This document shows positions 26,601-41,678 of a stretch of 64,000 nucleotides of DNA, in pieces (within the stretch, counting starts at the first letter, position 1; the number at the start of each line of letters is the position of its first letter). Source of the stretch: Balanoglossus misakiensis (taxonomy: Eukaryota > Hemichordata); assembly GCA_040954595.2 (NCBI GenBank), contig CM082585.2, positions 2,356,001 through 2,420,000 of the forward strand, in the 5' to 3' direction. The notes under the pieces are model-generated. The model searched no databases. It saw only the letters and a program-made list of their open reading frames with translations, and had not been told where the DNA came from. The translations under genes were made by a program, and so were the position numbers.

Positions 26601-29098
26601 CAAAATTCTGTTGTGATGCGCAGAACACATAGATAGGCCTATGCGCATATGAACGTTTTCCACTATACTCTGTAGATCGAGAGATAGTTCTAAAATTTCC
26701 ATGTTTGCTTCCAAACAGCCTCGTTTATTTACGGAATTCTGTTTTGAGGCGCAGAACACATAGATAGGCATATGTGCATAAGAAAGTTTTCCACTATAGA
26801 CTCTGTAGATCGAGAGATAGTTCTAAAATGTCCATGGTTGCTTCCAAACACAGCCTCGTTTGTTTACAAAATTCTGTTGTGATGCGCAGAACACATATAT
26901 AGGCCTATGCGCATAATAACGTTTTCCACTAGACTCTGTACATCGACGGATAGTTGTAAAATTTCCATGGTTGCTTCCAAACAGCCTCGTTTATTTACCG
27001 AATTCTGTTGTAAGGCACAGAACACATAGATAGGCCTATGTGCATAAGAAAGTTTTCCACTATAGACTCTGTAGATCGAGAGATAGTTCTAAAATGTCCA
27101 TGGTTGCTTCCAAACACAGCCTCGTTTGTTTACAAAATTCTGTTGTGATGCGCAGAACACATATATAGGCCTATGCGCATAATAACGTTTTCCACTAGAC
27201 TCTGTAGATCGACGGATAGTTGTAAAATTTCCATGGTTGCTTCCAAACAGCCTCGTTTATTTACCGAATTCTGTTGTGAGGCGCAGAACACATAGATAGG
27301 CATATGTGCATAAGAAAGTTTTCCACTATAGACTCTGTAGATCGAGAGATAGTTCTAAAATGTCCATGGTTGCTACCAAACACAGCCTCGTTTGTTTACA
27401 AAATTCTGTTGTGATGCGCAGAACACATATATAGGCCTATGCGCATAAGAACGTTTCCACTAGACTCTGTAGATCGACGGATAGTTGTAAAATTTCCATG
27501 GTTGCTTCCAAACAGCCTCGTTTATTTACCGAATTCTGTTGTTAGGCGCAGAACACGTTATAGGCCTATGCGCATAAGAAAGTTTTCCACCAGACTCTGT
27601 AGATGGACTGATAGTTGTAAAATTTCCATGGTTGCTTCCAAACAGCCTCGTTTATTTACTGATTTCTGTTGTGAGGCGCAGAACACATGATAGGCCAATG
27701 CGCATAAGACATTTTTCCACTAGACTCTGTAGATCGACGGATAGTTGTAAAATTTCCATGGTTGCTTCCAAACAACCTCGTTTGTTTACGAATTCTGTTG
27801 TGATGCGCAGAACACATATATAGGCCTATGCGCATAAGAACGTTTTCCACTAGACTCTGTAGATCGAGAGATAGTTCTAAAATTTCCATGGTTGCTTCCA
27901 AACAGCCTCGTTTATTTACCGAATTCTGTTGTGAGACGCAGAACACGTAATAGGCCTATGCGCATAAGAAAGTTTTCCACCAGACTCCGTAGATCGACGG
28001 ATAGTTGTAAAATTTCCATGGTTGCTTCCAAACAGCCTCGTTTATTTACCGAATTCTGTTGTGAGGCGCAGAACACATAGATAGGCATATGTGCATAAGA
28101 AAGTTTTCCACTATAGACTCTGTAGATCGAGAGATAGTTCTAAAATGTCCATGGTTGCTACCAAACACAGCCTCGTTTGTTTACAAAATTCTGTTGTGAT
28201 GCGCAGAACACATAGATAGGCCTATGCGCATATGAACGTTTTCCACTATACACTGTAGATCGAGAGATAGTTCTAAAACTTCCATGTTTGCTTCCAAACA
28301 GCCTCGTTTATTTGCGGAATTCTGTTTTGAGGCGCAGAACACATAGATAGGCATATGTGAATAAGAAAGTTTTCCACTATAGACTCTGTAGATCGAGAGA
28401 TAGTTGTAAAATTTCCATGGTTGCTTCCAAACAGCCTCGTTTATTTACCGATTTCTGTTGTGAGGCGCAGAACACATAGATAGGCCTATGCGCATAAAAA
28501 ACTTTTCAACTTTAGATCAACGGATAGTTCTAAAATTTCCATGGTTGTTTCCAAACAGCCTCGTTTATTTACCGAATTCTGTTGTGATGCGCAGAACACA
28601 TATATAGGCCTATGCGCATAATAACGTTTTCCACTAGACTCTGTAGATCGACGGATAGTTGTAAAATTTCCATGGTTGCTTTCAAACAGCCTCGTTTATT
28701 TACCGAATTCTGTTGTGAGGCGCAGAACACATAGATAGGCATATGTGCATAAGAAAGTTTTCCACTATAGACTCTGTAGATCGAGAGATAGTTCTAAAAT
28801 GTCCATGGTTGCTTCCAAACACAGCCTCGTTTGTTTACAAAATTCTGTTGTGATGCGCAGAACACATATATAGGCCTATGCGCATAAGAACGTTTCCACT
28901 AGACTCTGTAGATCGACGGATAGCTGTAAAATTTCCATGGTTGCTTTTAAACAGCCTCGTTTATTTACCGATTTCTGTTGTGAGGCGCAGAACACATAGA
29001 TAGGCATATGTGCATAAGAAAGTTTTCCACTATAGACTCTGTAGATCGAGAGATAGTTCTAAAATGTCCATGGTTGCTTCCAAACACAGCCTCGTTTG
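23618..29098. repeat. Satellite segmental duplication, 6,037-bp offset, copy 2
   Basis: Second copy of 17581-23061. It has a private base change in TTTAAAAAATTC near 23715 (copy 1 has TTTACAAAATTC). The match stops near 29098 because a 265-bp dimer was duplicated there; beyond it the homology continues at an offset of 6,302 bp, which is 6,037 plus 265. Confidence 0.88.
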
Positions 29099-29350
29099 TT
29101 TACAAAATTCTGTTGTGATGCGCAGAACACATATATAGGCCTATGCGCATAAGAACGTTTCCACTAGACTCTGTAGATCGACGGATAGCTGTAAAATTTC
29201 CATGGTTGCTTTTAAACAGCCTCGTTTATTTACCGATTTCTGTTGTGAGGCGCAGAACACATAGATAGGCATATGTGCATAAGAAAGTTTTCCACTATAG
29301 ACTCTGTAGATCGAGAGATAGTTCTAAAATGTCCATGGTTGCTTCCAAAC
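28821..29350. repeat. Tandem duplication of one 265-bp A-B dimer
   Basis: Bases 28821-29085 and 29086-29350 are the same dimer, including the TTTTAAACAGCC marker and the CGTTTCC single-base deletion. The parental arrangement near 22784-23061 has the dimer once. This is a recent local expansion by exactly two monomers. Confidence 0.85.
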
Positions 29351-32300
29351 ACAGCCTCGTTTATTTACCGATTTCTGTTGTGATGCGCATAACACATAGA
29401 TAGGCCTATGCGCATAAGAACGTTTTCCACTAGACTCTGTAGATCGACGGATAGTTCTAAAATTTCAATGGTTGCTTCCAAACAGCCTCGTTTATTTACC
29501 GAATTCTGTTGTGATGCGCAGAACACATGATAGGACTATGCGCATAAGAAATTTTTCCACCAGACTCTGTAGATCGACGGATAGTTGTAAAATTTCCATG
29601 GTTGCTTCCAAACAGCATCGTTTATTTACCGAATTCTGTTGTGAGGCGCAGAACACGTAATAGGTCTATGCGCATAAGGAAGTTTTCCACTAGACTCTGT
29701 AGATCGACGGATAGTTGTACAATTTCCATGGTTGCTTCCAAACAGCCTCTTTTATTTACCGATTTCTGTTGTGAGGCGCAGAACACATGATAGGCCTATG
29801 CGCATAAGACATTTTTCCACTAGACTCTGTAGATCGACGGATAGTTCTAAAATTTCCATGGTTGCTTCCAAACAGCCTCGTTTATTTACCGAATTCTGTT
29901 GTGAGGCGCAGAGCACGTAATAGGCCTATGCGCATAAGAAAGTTTTCCACCAGACTCCGTAGATCGACGGATAGTTGTAAAACTTCCATGGTTGTTTCCA
30001 AACACAGCCTCGTTCATTTACAAAATTCTGTTGTTATGCGCTGAACACATACATATGCCTATGCGCATAAGAAAGTTTCCACTAGACTCTGTAGATCGAC
30101 GGATAGTTCTAAAATTTCCATGATTGCTTCCAAACACATCCTCGATTATTTACAAAATTCTGTTGTGATGCGCAGAACACATAGATAGGCCTATGCGCAT
30201 ATGAACGTTTTCCACTATACACTGTAGATCGAGAGATAGTTCTAAAACTTCCATGTTTGCTTCCAAACAGCCTCGTTTATTTGCGGAATTCTGTTTTGAG
30301 GCGCAGAACACATAGATAGGCATATGTGAATAAGAAAGTTTTCCACTATAGACTCTGTAGATCGAGAGATAGTTGTAAAATTTCCATGGTTGCTTCCAAA
30401 CAGCCTCGTTTATTTACCGATTTCTGTTGTGAGGCGCAGAACACATAGATAGGCCTATGCGCATAAAAAACTTTTCAACTTTAGATCAACGGATAGTTCA
30501 AAAATTTCCATGGTTGTTTCCAAACAGCCTCGTTTATTTACCGAATTCTGTTGTGATGCGTAGAACACATACATATGCCTATGCGCATAAGAAAGTTTTC
30601 CACTAGACTCCGTAGATCGACGAATAGTTCTAAAATGTCCATGGTTGCTTCCAAACAAAGCCTGGTTTGTTTACAAAATTCTGTTGTGATGCGCAGAACA
30701 CATAGATAGGCCTATGCGCATATGAACGTTTTCCACTATACTCTGTAGATCGAGAGTTAGTTCTAAAATTTCCATGTTTGCTTCCAAACAGCCTCGTTTA
30801 TTTACGGAATTCTGTTTTGAGGCGCAGAACACATAGATAGGCATATGTGCATAAGAAAATTTTCCACTATAGACTCTGTACATCGAGAGATAGTTCTAAA
30901 ATTTCCATGGTTGCTTCCAAACACAGCCTCGTTTGTTTACAAAATTCTGTTGTGATGCGCAGAACACATATATAGGCCTATGCGCATAAGAACGTTTTCC
31001 ACTAGACTCTGTAGATCGACGGATAGTTCTAAAATTTCCATGGTTGCTTCCAGACAGCCTCGTTTATTTACCAAATTCTGTTGTGAGGCACAGAACACAT
31101 AGATAGGCCTATGTGCATAAGAAAGTTTTCCACTATAGACTCTGTAGATCGAGAGATAGTTCTAAAATGTCCATGGTTGCTTTCAAACACAGCCTCGTTT
31201 GTTTACAAAATTCTTTTGTGATGCGCAGAACACATATATAGGCCTATGCGCATAAGAACGTTTTCCACTAGACTCTGTAGATCGACGGATAGTTGTAAAA
31301 TTTCCATGGTTGCTTCCAAACAGCCTCGTTTATTTACCGAATTCTGTTGTGAGGCACACAACACATAGATAGGCCTATGTGCATAAGAAAGTTTTCCACT
31401 ATAGACTCTGTAGATCGAGAGATAGTTCTAAAATGTCCATGGTTGCTTCCAAACACAGCCTCGTTTGTTTACAAAATTCTGTTGTGATGCGCAGAACACA
31501 TATATAGGCCTATGCGCATAATAACGTTTTCCACTAGACTCTGTAGATCGACGGATAGTTGTAAAATTTCCATGGTTGCTTCCAAACAGCCTCGTTTATT
31601 TACCGAATTCTGTTGTGAGGCGCAGAACACATAGATAGGCATATGTGCATAAGAAAGTTTTCCACTATAGACTCTGTAGATCGAGAGATAGTTCTAAAAT
31701 GTCCATGGTTGCTACCAAACACAGCCTCGTTTGTTTACAAAATTCTGTTGTGATGCGCAGAACACATATATAGGCCTATGCGCATAAGAACGTTTCCACT
31801 AGACTCTGTAGATCGACGGATAGCTATACAATTTCCATGGTTGCTTCCAAACAGCCTCGTTTATTTACCGATTTCTGTTGTGAGGCGCAGAACACATGAT
31901 AGGCCTATGCGCATGAGACATTTTTCCACTAGACTCTGTAGATCGACGGATAGTTGTAAAATTTCATGGTTGCTTCCAAACACAGCCTCGTTTGTTTACA
32001 AAATTCTGTTGTGATGCGCAGAACACATATATAGGCCTATGCGCATAATAACGTTTTCCACTAGACTCTGTAGATCGACGGATAGTTGTAAAATTTCCAT
32101 GGTTGCTTCCAAACAGCCTCGTTTATTTACCGAATTCTGTTGTGAGGCGCAGAACACATAGATAGGCATATGTGCATCAGAAAGTTTTCCACTATAGACT
32201 CTGTAGATCGAGAGATAGTTCTAAAATGTCCATGGTTGCTACCAAACACAGCCTCGTTTGTTTACAAAATTCTGTTGTGATGCGCAGAACACATATATAG

Positions 32301-33000
32301 GCCTATGCGCATAAGAACGTTTCCACTAGACTCTGTAGATCGACGGATAGTTGTACAATTTCCATGGTTGCTTCCAAACAGCCTCGTTTATTTACCGATT
32401 TCTGTTGTGAGGCGCAGAACACATGATAGGCCTATGCGCATAAGAAAGTTTTCCACCAGACTCCGTAGATCGACGGATAGTTGTAAAATTTCCATGGTTG
32501 TTTCCAAACACAGCCTCGTTCATTTACAAAATTCTGTTGTTATGCGCTGAACACATACATATGCCTATGCGCATAAGAAAGTTTCCACTAGACTCTGTAG
32601 ATCGACGGATAGTTCTAAAATTTCCATGATTGCTTCCAAACACATCCTCGATTATTTACAAAATTCTGTTGTGATGCGCAGAACACATAGATAGGCCTAT
32701 GCGCATATGAACGTTTTCCACTATACACTGTAGATCGAGAGATAGTTCTAAAACTTCCATGTTTGCTTCCAAACAGCCTCGTTTATTTGCGGAATTCTGT
32801 TTTGAGGCGCAGAACACATAGATAGGCATATGTGAATAAGAAAGTTTTCCACTATAGACTCTGTAGATCGAGAGATAGTTGTAAAATTTCCATGGTTGCT
32901 TCCAAACAGCCTCGTTTATTTACCGATTTCTGTTGTGAGGCGCAGAACACATAGATAGGCCTATGCGCATAAAAAACTTTTCAACTTTAGATCAACGGAT
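28976..33000. repeat. Satellite block shared at 14,845-bp distance, copy 2
   Basis: Partner of 14131-18155. Its left edge nearly coincides with the end of the 6,037-bp duplicate (29098), which places a recombination breakpoint nearby. Private changes here include AACTTCCATGG near 29983 and CATCAGAAAG near 32175. Confidence 0.82.
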
Positions 33001-36000
33001 AGTTCAAAAATTTCCATGGTTGTTTCCAAACAGCCTCGTTTATTTACCGAATTCTGTTGTGATGCGTAGAACACATACATATGCCTATGCGCATAAGAAA
33101 GTTTTCCACTAGACTCCGTAGATCGACGAATAGTTCTAAAATGTCCATGGTTGCTTCCAAACAAAGCCTGGTTTGTTTACAAAATTCTGTTGTGATGCGC
33201 AGAACACATAGATAGGCCTATGCGCATATGAACGTTTTCCACTATACTCTGTAGATCGAGAGTTAGTTCTAAAATTTCCATGTTTGCTTCCAAACAGCCT
33301 CGTTTATTTACGGAATTCTGTTTTGAGGCGCAGAACACATAGATAGGCATATGTGCATAAGAAAGTTTTCCACTATAGACTCTGTACATCGAGAGATAGT
33401 TCTAAAATTTCCATGGTTGCTTCCAAACACAGCCTCGTTTGTTTACAAAATTCTGTTGTGATGCGCAGAACACATATATAGGCCTATGCGCATAAGAACG
33501 TTTTCCACTAGACTCTGTAGATCGACGGATAGTTCTAAAATTTCCATGGTTGCTTCCAAACAGCCTCGTTTATTTACCGAATTCTGTTGTGAGGCACAGA
33601 ACACATAGATAGGCCTATGTGCATAAGAAAGTTTTCCACTATAGACTCTGTAGATCGAGAGATAGTTCTAAAATGTCCATGGTTGCTTTCAAACACAGCC
33701 TCGTTTGTTTACAAAACTCTTTTGTGATGCGCAGAACACATATATAGGCCTATGCGCATAAGAACGTTTTCCACTAGACTCTGTAGATCGACGGATAGTT
33801 GTAAAATTTCCATGGTTGCTTCCAAACAGCCTCGTTTATTTACCGAATTCTGTTGTGAGGCACAGAACACATAGATAGGCCTATGTGCATAAGAAAGTTT
33901 TCCACTATAGACTCTGTAGATCGAGAGATAGTTCTAAAATGTCCATGGTTGCTTCCAAACACAGCCTCGTTTGTTTACAAAATTCTGTTGTGATGCGCAG
34001 AACACATATATAGGCCTATGCGCATAATAACGTTTTCCACTAGACTCTGTAGATCGACGGATAGTTGTAAAATTTCCATGGTTGCTTCCAAACAGCCTCG
34101 TTTATTTACCGAATTCTGTTGTGAGGCGCAGAACACATAGATAGGCATATGTGCATAAGAAAGTTTTCCACTATAGACTCTGTAGATCGAGAGATAGTTC
34201 TAAAATGTCCATGGTTGCTACCAAACACAGCCTCGTTTGTTTACAAAATTCTGTTGTGATGCGCAGAACACATATATAGGCCTATGCGCATAAGAACGTT
34301 TCCACTAGACTCTGTAGATCGACGGATAGCTATACAATTTCCATGGTTGCTTCCAAACAGCCTCGTTTATTTACCGATTTCTGTTGTGAGGCGCAGAACA
34401 CATGATAGGCCTATGCGCATGAGACATTTTTCCACTAGACTCTGTAGATCGACGGATAGTTGTAAAATTTCATGGTTGCTTCCAAATACAGCCTCGTTTA
34501 TTTAGCGATTTCTGTTGTGATGCGCATAACACATAGATAGGCCTATGCGCATAAGAACGTTTTCCACTAGACTTTGTAGATCGACGGATAGTTGTACAAT
34601 GTCCATGGTTGCTTCCAAACAGCCTCGTTTATTTACCGAATTGTGTTGTGAGGCGCAGAACACGTAATAGGTCTATGCGCATAAGGAAGTTTTCCACCAG
34701 ACTCTGTAGATCGACGGATAGTTGTAAAATTTCATGGTTGCTACCAAACACAGCCTCGTTTGTTTACAAAATTCTGTTGTGATGCGCAGAACACATATAT
34801 AGGCCTATGCGCATAAGAACGTTTCCACTAGACTCTGTAGATCGACGGATAGTTGTACAATTTCCATGGTTGCTTCCAAACAGCCTCGTTTATTTACCGA
34901 TTTCTGTTGTGAGGCGCAGAACACATGATAGGCCTATGCGCATAAGAAAGTTTTCCACCAGACTCCGTAGATCGACGGATAGTTGTAAAATTTCCATGGT
35001 TGTTTCCAAACACAGCCTCGTTCATTTACAAAATTCTGTTGTTATGCGCTGAACACATACATATGCCTATGCGCATAAGAAAGTTTCCACTAGACTCTGT
35101 AGATCGACGGATAGTTCTAAAATTTCCATGATTGCTTCCAAACACATCCTCGATTATTTACAAAATTCTGTTGTGATGCGCAGAACACATAGATAGGCCT
35201 ATGCGCATATGAACGTTTTCCACTATACACTGTAGATCGAGAGATAGTTCTAAAACTTCCATGTTTGCTTCCAAACAGCCTCGTTTATTTGCGGAATTCT
35301 GTTTTGAGGCGCAGAACACATAGATAGGCATATGTGAATAAGAAAGTTTTCCACTATAGACTCTGTAGATCGAGAGATAGTTGTAAAATTTCCATGGTTG
35401 CTTCCAAACAGCCTCGTTTATTTACCGATTTCTGTTGTGAGGCGCAGAACACATAGATAGGCCTATGCGCATAAAAAACTTTTCAACTTTAGATCAACGG
35501 ATAGTTCAAAAATTTCCATGGTTGTTTCCAAACAGCCTCGTTTATTTACCGAATTCTGTTGTGATGCGTAGAACACATACATATGCCTATGCGCATAAGA
35601 AAGTTTTCCACTAGACTCCGTAGATCGACGAATAGTTCTAAAATGTCCATGGTTGCTTCCAAACAAAGCCTGGTTTGTTTACAAAATTCTGTTGTGATGC
35701 GCAGAACACATAGATAGGCCTATGCGCATATGAACGTTTTCCACTATACTCTGTAGATCGAGAGTTAGTTCTAAAATTTCCATGTTTGCTTCCAAACAGC
35801 CTCGTTTATTTACGGAATTCTGTTTTGAGGCGCAGAACACATAGATAGGCATATGTGCATAAGAAAGTTTTCCACTATAGACTCTGTACATCGAGAGATA
35901 GTTCTAAAATTTCCATGGTTGCTTCCAAACACAGCCTCGTTTGTTTACAAAATTCTGTTGTGATGCGCAGAACACATATATAGGCCTATGCGCATAAGAA

Positions 36001-37232
36001 CGTTTTCCACTAGACTCTGTAGATCGACGGATAGTTCTAAAATTTCCATGGTTGCTTCCAAACAGCCTCGTTTATTTACCGAATTCTGTTGTGAGGCACA
36101 GAACACATAGATAGGCCTATGTGCATAAGAAAGTTTTCCACTATAGACTCTGTAGATCGAGAGATAGTTCTAAAATGTCCATGGTTGCTTTCAAACACAG
36201 CCTCGTTTGTTTACAAAACTCTTTTGTGATGCGCAGAACACATATATAGGCCTATGCGCATAAGAACGTTTTCCACTAGACTCTGTAGATCGACGGATAG
36301 TTGTAAAATTTCCATGGTTGCTTCCAAACAGCCTCGTTTATTTACCGAATTCTGTTGTGAGGCACAGAACACATAGATAGGCCTATGTGCATAAGAAAGT
36401 TTTCCACTATAGACTCTGTAGATCGAGAGATAGTTCTAAAATGTCCATGGTTGCTTCCAAACACAGCCTCGTTTGTTTACAAAATTCTGTTGTGATGCGC
36501 AGAACACATATATAGGCCTATGCGCATAATAACGTTTACCACTAGACTCTGTAGATCGACGGATAGTTGTAAAATTTCCATGGTTGCTTCCAAACAGCCT
36601 CGTTTATTTACCGAATTCTGTTGTGAGGCGCAGAACACATAGATAGGCATATGTGCATAAGAAAGTTTTCCACTATAGACTCTGTAGATCGAGAGATAGT
36701 TCTAAAATGTCCATGGTTGCTACCAAACACAGCCTCGTTTGTTTACAAAATTCTGTTGTGATGCGCAGAACACATATATAGGCCTATGCGCATAAGAACG
36801 TTTCCACTAGACTCTGTAGATCGACGGATAGCTATACAATTTCCATGGTTGCTTCCAAACAGCCTCGTTTATTTACCGATTTCTGTTGTGAGGCGCAGAA
36901 CACATGATAGGCCTATGCGCATGAGACATTTTTCCACTAGACTCTGTAGATCGACGGATAGTTGTAAAATTTCATGGTTGCTTCCAAATACAGCCTCGTT
37001 TATTTAGCGATTTCTGTTGTGATGCGCATAACACATAGATAGGCCTATGCGCATAAGAACGTTTTCCACTAGACTTTGTAGATCGACGGATAGTTGTACA
37101 ATGTCCATGGTTGCTTCCAAACAGCCTCGTTTATTTACCGAATTGTGTTGTGAGGCGCAGAACACGTAATAGGTCTATGCGCATAAGGAAGTTTTCCACC
37201 AGACTCTGTAGATCGACGGATAGTTGTAAAAT
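30045..37232. repeat. Higher-order repeat of about 2.5 kb, three copies
   Basis: Approximate units are 30045-32550, 32551-35052 and 35053-37232 (the last incomplete), with offsets of 2,506 and 2,502 bp, about 19 monomers. Each begins with GAACACATACATATGCC, contains the AAAAAACTTTTCAACTTTAG monomer and then the GCTATACAATTTCC monomer. Units 2 and 3 share TTTAGCGATTTC and ACTTTGTAG, while unit 1 has class A sequence at that point, so units 2 and 3 are the closest pair. Confidence 0.85.
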
Positions 37233-37405
37233 TTCATGGTTGCTTCCAAATACAGCCTCGATTATTTACCGATTTCTGTTGTGATGCGCATAACACATAG
37301 ATAGGCCTATGCGCATAAGAACGTTTTCCACTAGACTCTGTAGATCGACGGATAGTTGTACAATTTCCATGGTTGCTTCCAAACAGCCTCGTTTATTTAC
37401 CGATT

Positions 37406-40039
37406 TCTGTTGTGAGGCGCAGAACACATGATAGGCCTATGCGCATAAGACATTTTTCCACTAGACTCTGTAGATCGACGGATAGTTCTAAAATTTCCAT
37501 GGTTGCTTCCAAACAGCCTCGTTTATTTACCGAATTCTGTTGTGAGGCGCAGAGCACGTAATAGGCCTATGCGCATAAGAAAGTTTTCCACCAGACTCTG
37601 TAGATCGACGGATAGTTGTAAAATTTCCATGGTTGCTTCCAAACAGCCTCGTTTATTTACCGATTTCTGTTGTGATGCGCAGAACACATAGATAGGCATA
37701 TGTGCATAATAAAGTTTTCCACTAGACTCTGTAGATCGAGAGATAGTTCTAAAATTTCCATGGTTGCTTCCAAACACAGCCTCGTTTGTTTACAAAATTC
37801 TGTTGTGATGCGCAGAACACATATATAGGCCTATGCGCATAATAACGTTTTCCACTAGACTCTGTAGATCGACGGATAGTTGTAAAATTTCCATGGTTGC
37901 TTCCAAACAGCCTCGTTTATTTACCGAATTCTGTTGTGAGGCGCAGAACACATAGATAGGCATATGTGCATAAGAAAGTTTTCCACTATAGACTCTGTAG
38001 ATCGAGAGATAGTTCTAAAATGTCCATGGTTGCTTCCAAACACAGCCTCGTTTGTTTACAAAATTCTGTTGTGATGCGCAGAACACATATATAGGCCTAT
38101 GCGCATAATAACGTTTTCCACTAGACTCTGTAGATCGACGGATAGTTGTAAAATTTCCATGGTTGCTTCCAAACAGCCTCGTTTATTTACCGAATTCTGT
38201 TGTGAGGCGCAGAACACATAGATAGGCATATGTGCATAAGAAAGTTTTCCACTATAGACTCTGTAGATCGAGAGATAGTTCTAAAATGTCCATGGTTGCT
38301 ACCAAACACAGCCTCGTTTGTTTACAAAATTCTGTTGTGATGCGCAGAACACATATATAGGCCTATGCGCATAAGAACGTTTCCACTAGACTCTGTAGAT
38401 CGACGGATAGCTGTAAAATTTCCATGGTTGCTTCCAAACAGCCTCGTTTATTTACCGATTTCTGTTGTGAGGCGCAGAACACATGATAGGCCTATGCGCA
38501 TGAGACATTTTTCCACTAGACTCTGTAGATCGACGGATAGTTGTAAAATTTCATTGTTGCTTCCAAATACAGCCTCGTTTATTTAGCGATTTCTGTTGTG
38601 ATGCGCATAACACATAGATAGGCCTATGCGCATAAGAACGTTTTCCACTAGACTTTGTAGATCGACGGATAGTTGTACAATGTCCATGGTTGCTTCCAAA
38701 CAGCCTCGTTTATTTACCGAATTCTGTTGTGAGGCGCAGAACACATGATAGGCCTATGCGCATAAGACATTTTTCCACTAGACTCTGTAGATCGACGGAT
38801 AGTTCTAAAATTTCCATGGTTGCTTCCAAACAGCCTCGTTTATTTACCGAATTCTGTTGTGAGGCGCAGAGCACGTAATAGGCCTATGCGCATAAGAAAG
38901 TTTTCCACCAGACTCTGTAGATCGACGGATAGTTGTAAAATTTCCATGGTTGCTTCCAAACAGCCTCGTTTATTTACCGATTTCTGTTGTGATGCGCAGA
39001 ACACATAGATAGGCATATGTGCATAATAAAGTTTTCCACTAGACTCTGTAGATCGAGAGATAGTTCTAAAATTTCCATGGTTGCTTCCAAACACAGCCTC
39101 GTTTGTTTACAAAATTCTGTTGTGATGCGCAGAACACATATATAGGCCTATGCGCATAATAACGTTTTCCACTAGACTCTGTAGATCGACGGATAGTTGT
39201 AAAATTTCCATGGTTGCTTCCAAACAGCCTCGTTTATTTACCGAATTCTATTGTGAGGCGCAGAACACATAGATAGGCATATGTGCATAAGAAAGTTTTC
39301 CACTATAGACTCTGTAGATCGAGAGATAGTTCTAAAATGTCCATGGTTGCTTCCAAACACAGCCTCGTTTGTTTACAAAATTCTGTTGTGATGCGCAGAA
39401 CACATATATAGGCCTATGCGCATAATAACGTTTTCCACTAGACTCTGTAGATCGACGGATAGTTATAAAATTTCCATGGTTGCTTCCAAACAGCCTCGTT
39501 TATTTACCGAATTCTGTTGTGAGGCGCAGAACACATAGATAGGCATATGTGCATAAGAAAGTTTTCCACTATAGACTCTGTAGATCGAGAGATAGTTCTA
39601 AAATGTCCATGGTTGCTACCAAACACAGCCTCGTTTGTTTACAAAATTCTGTTGTGATGCGCAGAACACATATATAGGCCTATGCGCATAAGAACGTTTC
39701 CACTAGACTCTGTAGATCGACGGATAGCTGTAAAATTTCCATGGTTGCTTCCAAACAGCCTCGTTTATTTACCGATTTCTGTTGTGAGGCGCAGAACACA
39801 TGATAGGCCTATGCGCATGAGACATTTTTCCACTAGACTCTGTAGATCGACGGATAGTTGTAAAATTTCATGGTTGCTTCCAAATACAGCCTCGTTTATT
39901 TAGCGATTTCTGTTGTGATGCGCATAACACATAGATAGGCCTATGCGCATAAGAACGTTTTCCACTAGACTTTGTAGATCGACGGATAGTTGTACAATGT
40001 CCATGGTTGCTTCCAAACAGCCTCGTTTATTTACCGAAT
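37406..40039. repeat. Tandem 1,317-bp higher-order repeat, two adjoining copies
   Basis: Bases 37406-38722 and 38723-40039 are adjoining copies of a 10-monomer unit, and the match runs on to about 40063. Shared markers include the GAGCACGTAATAGG monomer and the GCATAATAAAG monomer. Small differences are ATTTCATTG near 38549 against ATTTCATGG near 39866, and ATTCTATTG near 39244. Confidence 0.8.
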
Positions 40040-41678
40040 TCTGTTGTGAGGCGCAGAACACGTAATAGGTCTATGCGCATAAGGAAGTTTTCCACCAGAC
40101 TCTGTAGATCGACGGATAGTTGTAAAATTTCATGGTTGCTTCCAAATACAGCCTCGTTTATTTACCGATTTCTGTTGTGATGCGCATAACACATAGATAG
40201 GCCTATGCGCATAAGAACGTTTTCCACTAGACTCTGTAGATCGACGGATAGTTGTACAATTTCCATGGTTGCTTCCAAACAGCCTCGTTTATTTACCGAT
40301 TTCTGTTGTGAGGCACAGAACACATGATAGGCCTATGCGCATAAGACATTTTTCCACTAGACTCTGTAGATCGACGGATAGTTCTAAAATTTCCATGGTT
40401 GCTTCCAAACAGCCTCGTTTATTTACCGAATTCTGTTGTGAGGCGCAGAGCACGTAATAGGCCTATGCGCATAAGAAAGTTTTCCACCAGACTCTGTAGA
40501 TCGACGGATAGTTGTAAAATTTCCATGGTTGCTTCCAAACAGCCTCGTTTATTTACCGATTTCTGTTGTGATGCGCAGAACACATAGATAGGCATATGTG
40601 CATAATAAAGTTTTCCACTAGACTCTGTAGATCGAGAGATAGTTCTAAAATTTCCATGGTTGCTTCCAAACACAGCCTCGTTTGTTTACAAAATTCTGTT
40701 GTGATGCGCAGAACACATATATAGGCCTATGCGCATAATAACGTTTTCCACTAGACTCTGTAGATCGACGGATAGTTGTAAAATTTCCATGGTTGCTTCC
40801 AAACAGCCTCGTTTATTTACCGAATTCTGTTGTGAGGCGCAGAACACATAGATAGGCATATGTGCATAAGAAAGTTTTCCACTATAGACTCTGTAGATCG
40901 AGAGATAGTTCTAAAATGTCCATGGTTGCTACCAAACACAGCCTCGTTTGTTTACAAAATTCTGTTGTGATGCGCAGAACACATATATAGGCATATGTGC
41001 ATAAGAAAGTTTTCCACTATAGACTCTGTAGATCGAGAGATAGTTCTAAAATGTCCATGGTTGCTTCCAAACACAGCCTCGTTTGTTTACAAAATTCTGT
41101 TGTGATGCGCAGAACACATATATAGGCCTATGCGCATAAGAACGTTTCCACTAGACTCTGTAGATCGACGGATAGCTGTAAAATTTCCATGGTTGCTTTT
41201 AAACAGCCTCGTTTATTTACCGATTTCTGTTGTGAGGCGCAGAACACATAGATAGGCATATGTGCATAAGAAAGTTTTCCACTATAGACTCTGTAGATCG
41301 ATGGATAGTTGTACAATTTCCATGGTTGCTTCCAAATACAGCCTCGTTTATTTACCGATTTCTGTTGTGATGCGCATAACACATAGATAGGCCTATGCGC
41401 ATAAGAACGTTTTCCACTAGACTCTGTAGATCGACGGATAGTTGTACAATTTCCATGGTTGCTTCCAAACAGCCTCGTTTATTTACCGATTTCTGTTGTG
41501 AGGCACAGAACACATGATAGGCCTATGCGCATAAGACAATTTTCCACTAGACTCTGTAGATCGACGGATAGTTCTAAAATTTCCATGGTTGCTTCCAAAC
41601 AGCCTCGTTTATTTACCGAATTCTGTTGTGAGTCGCAGAGCACGTAATAGGCCTATGCGCATAAGAAAGTTTTCCACC

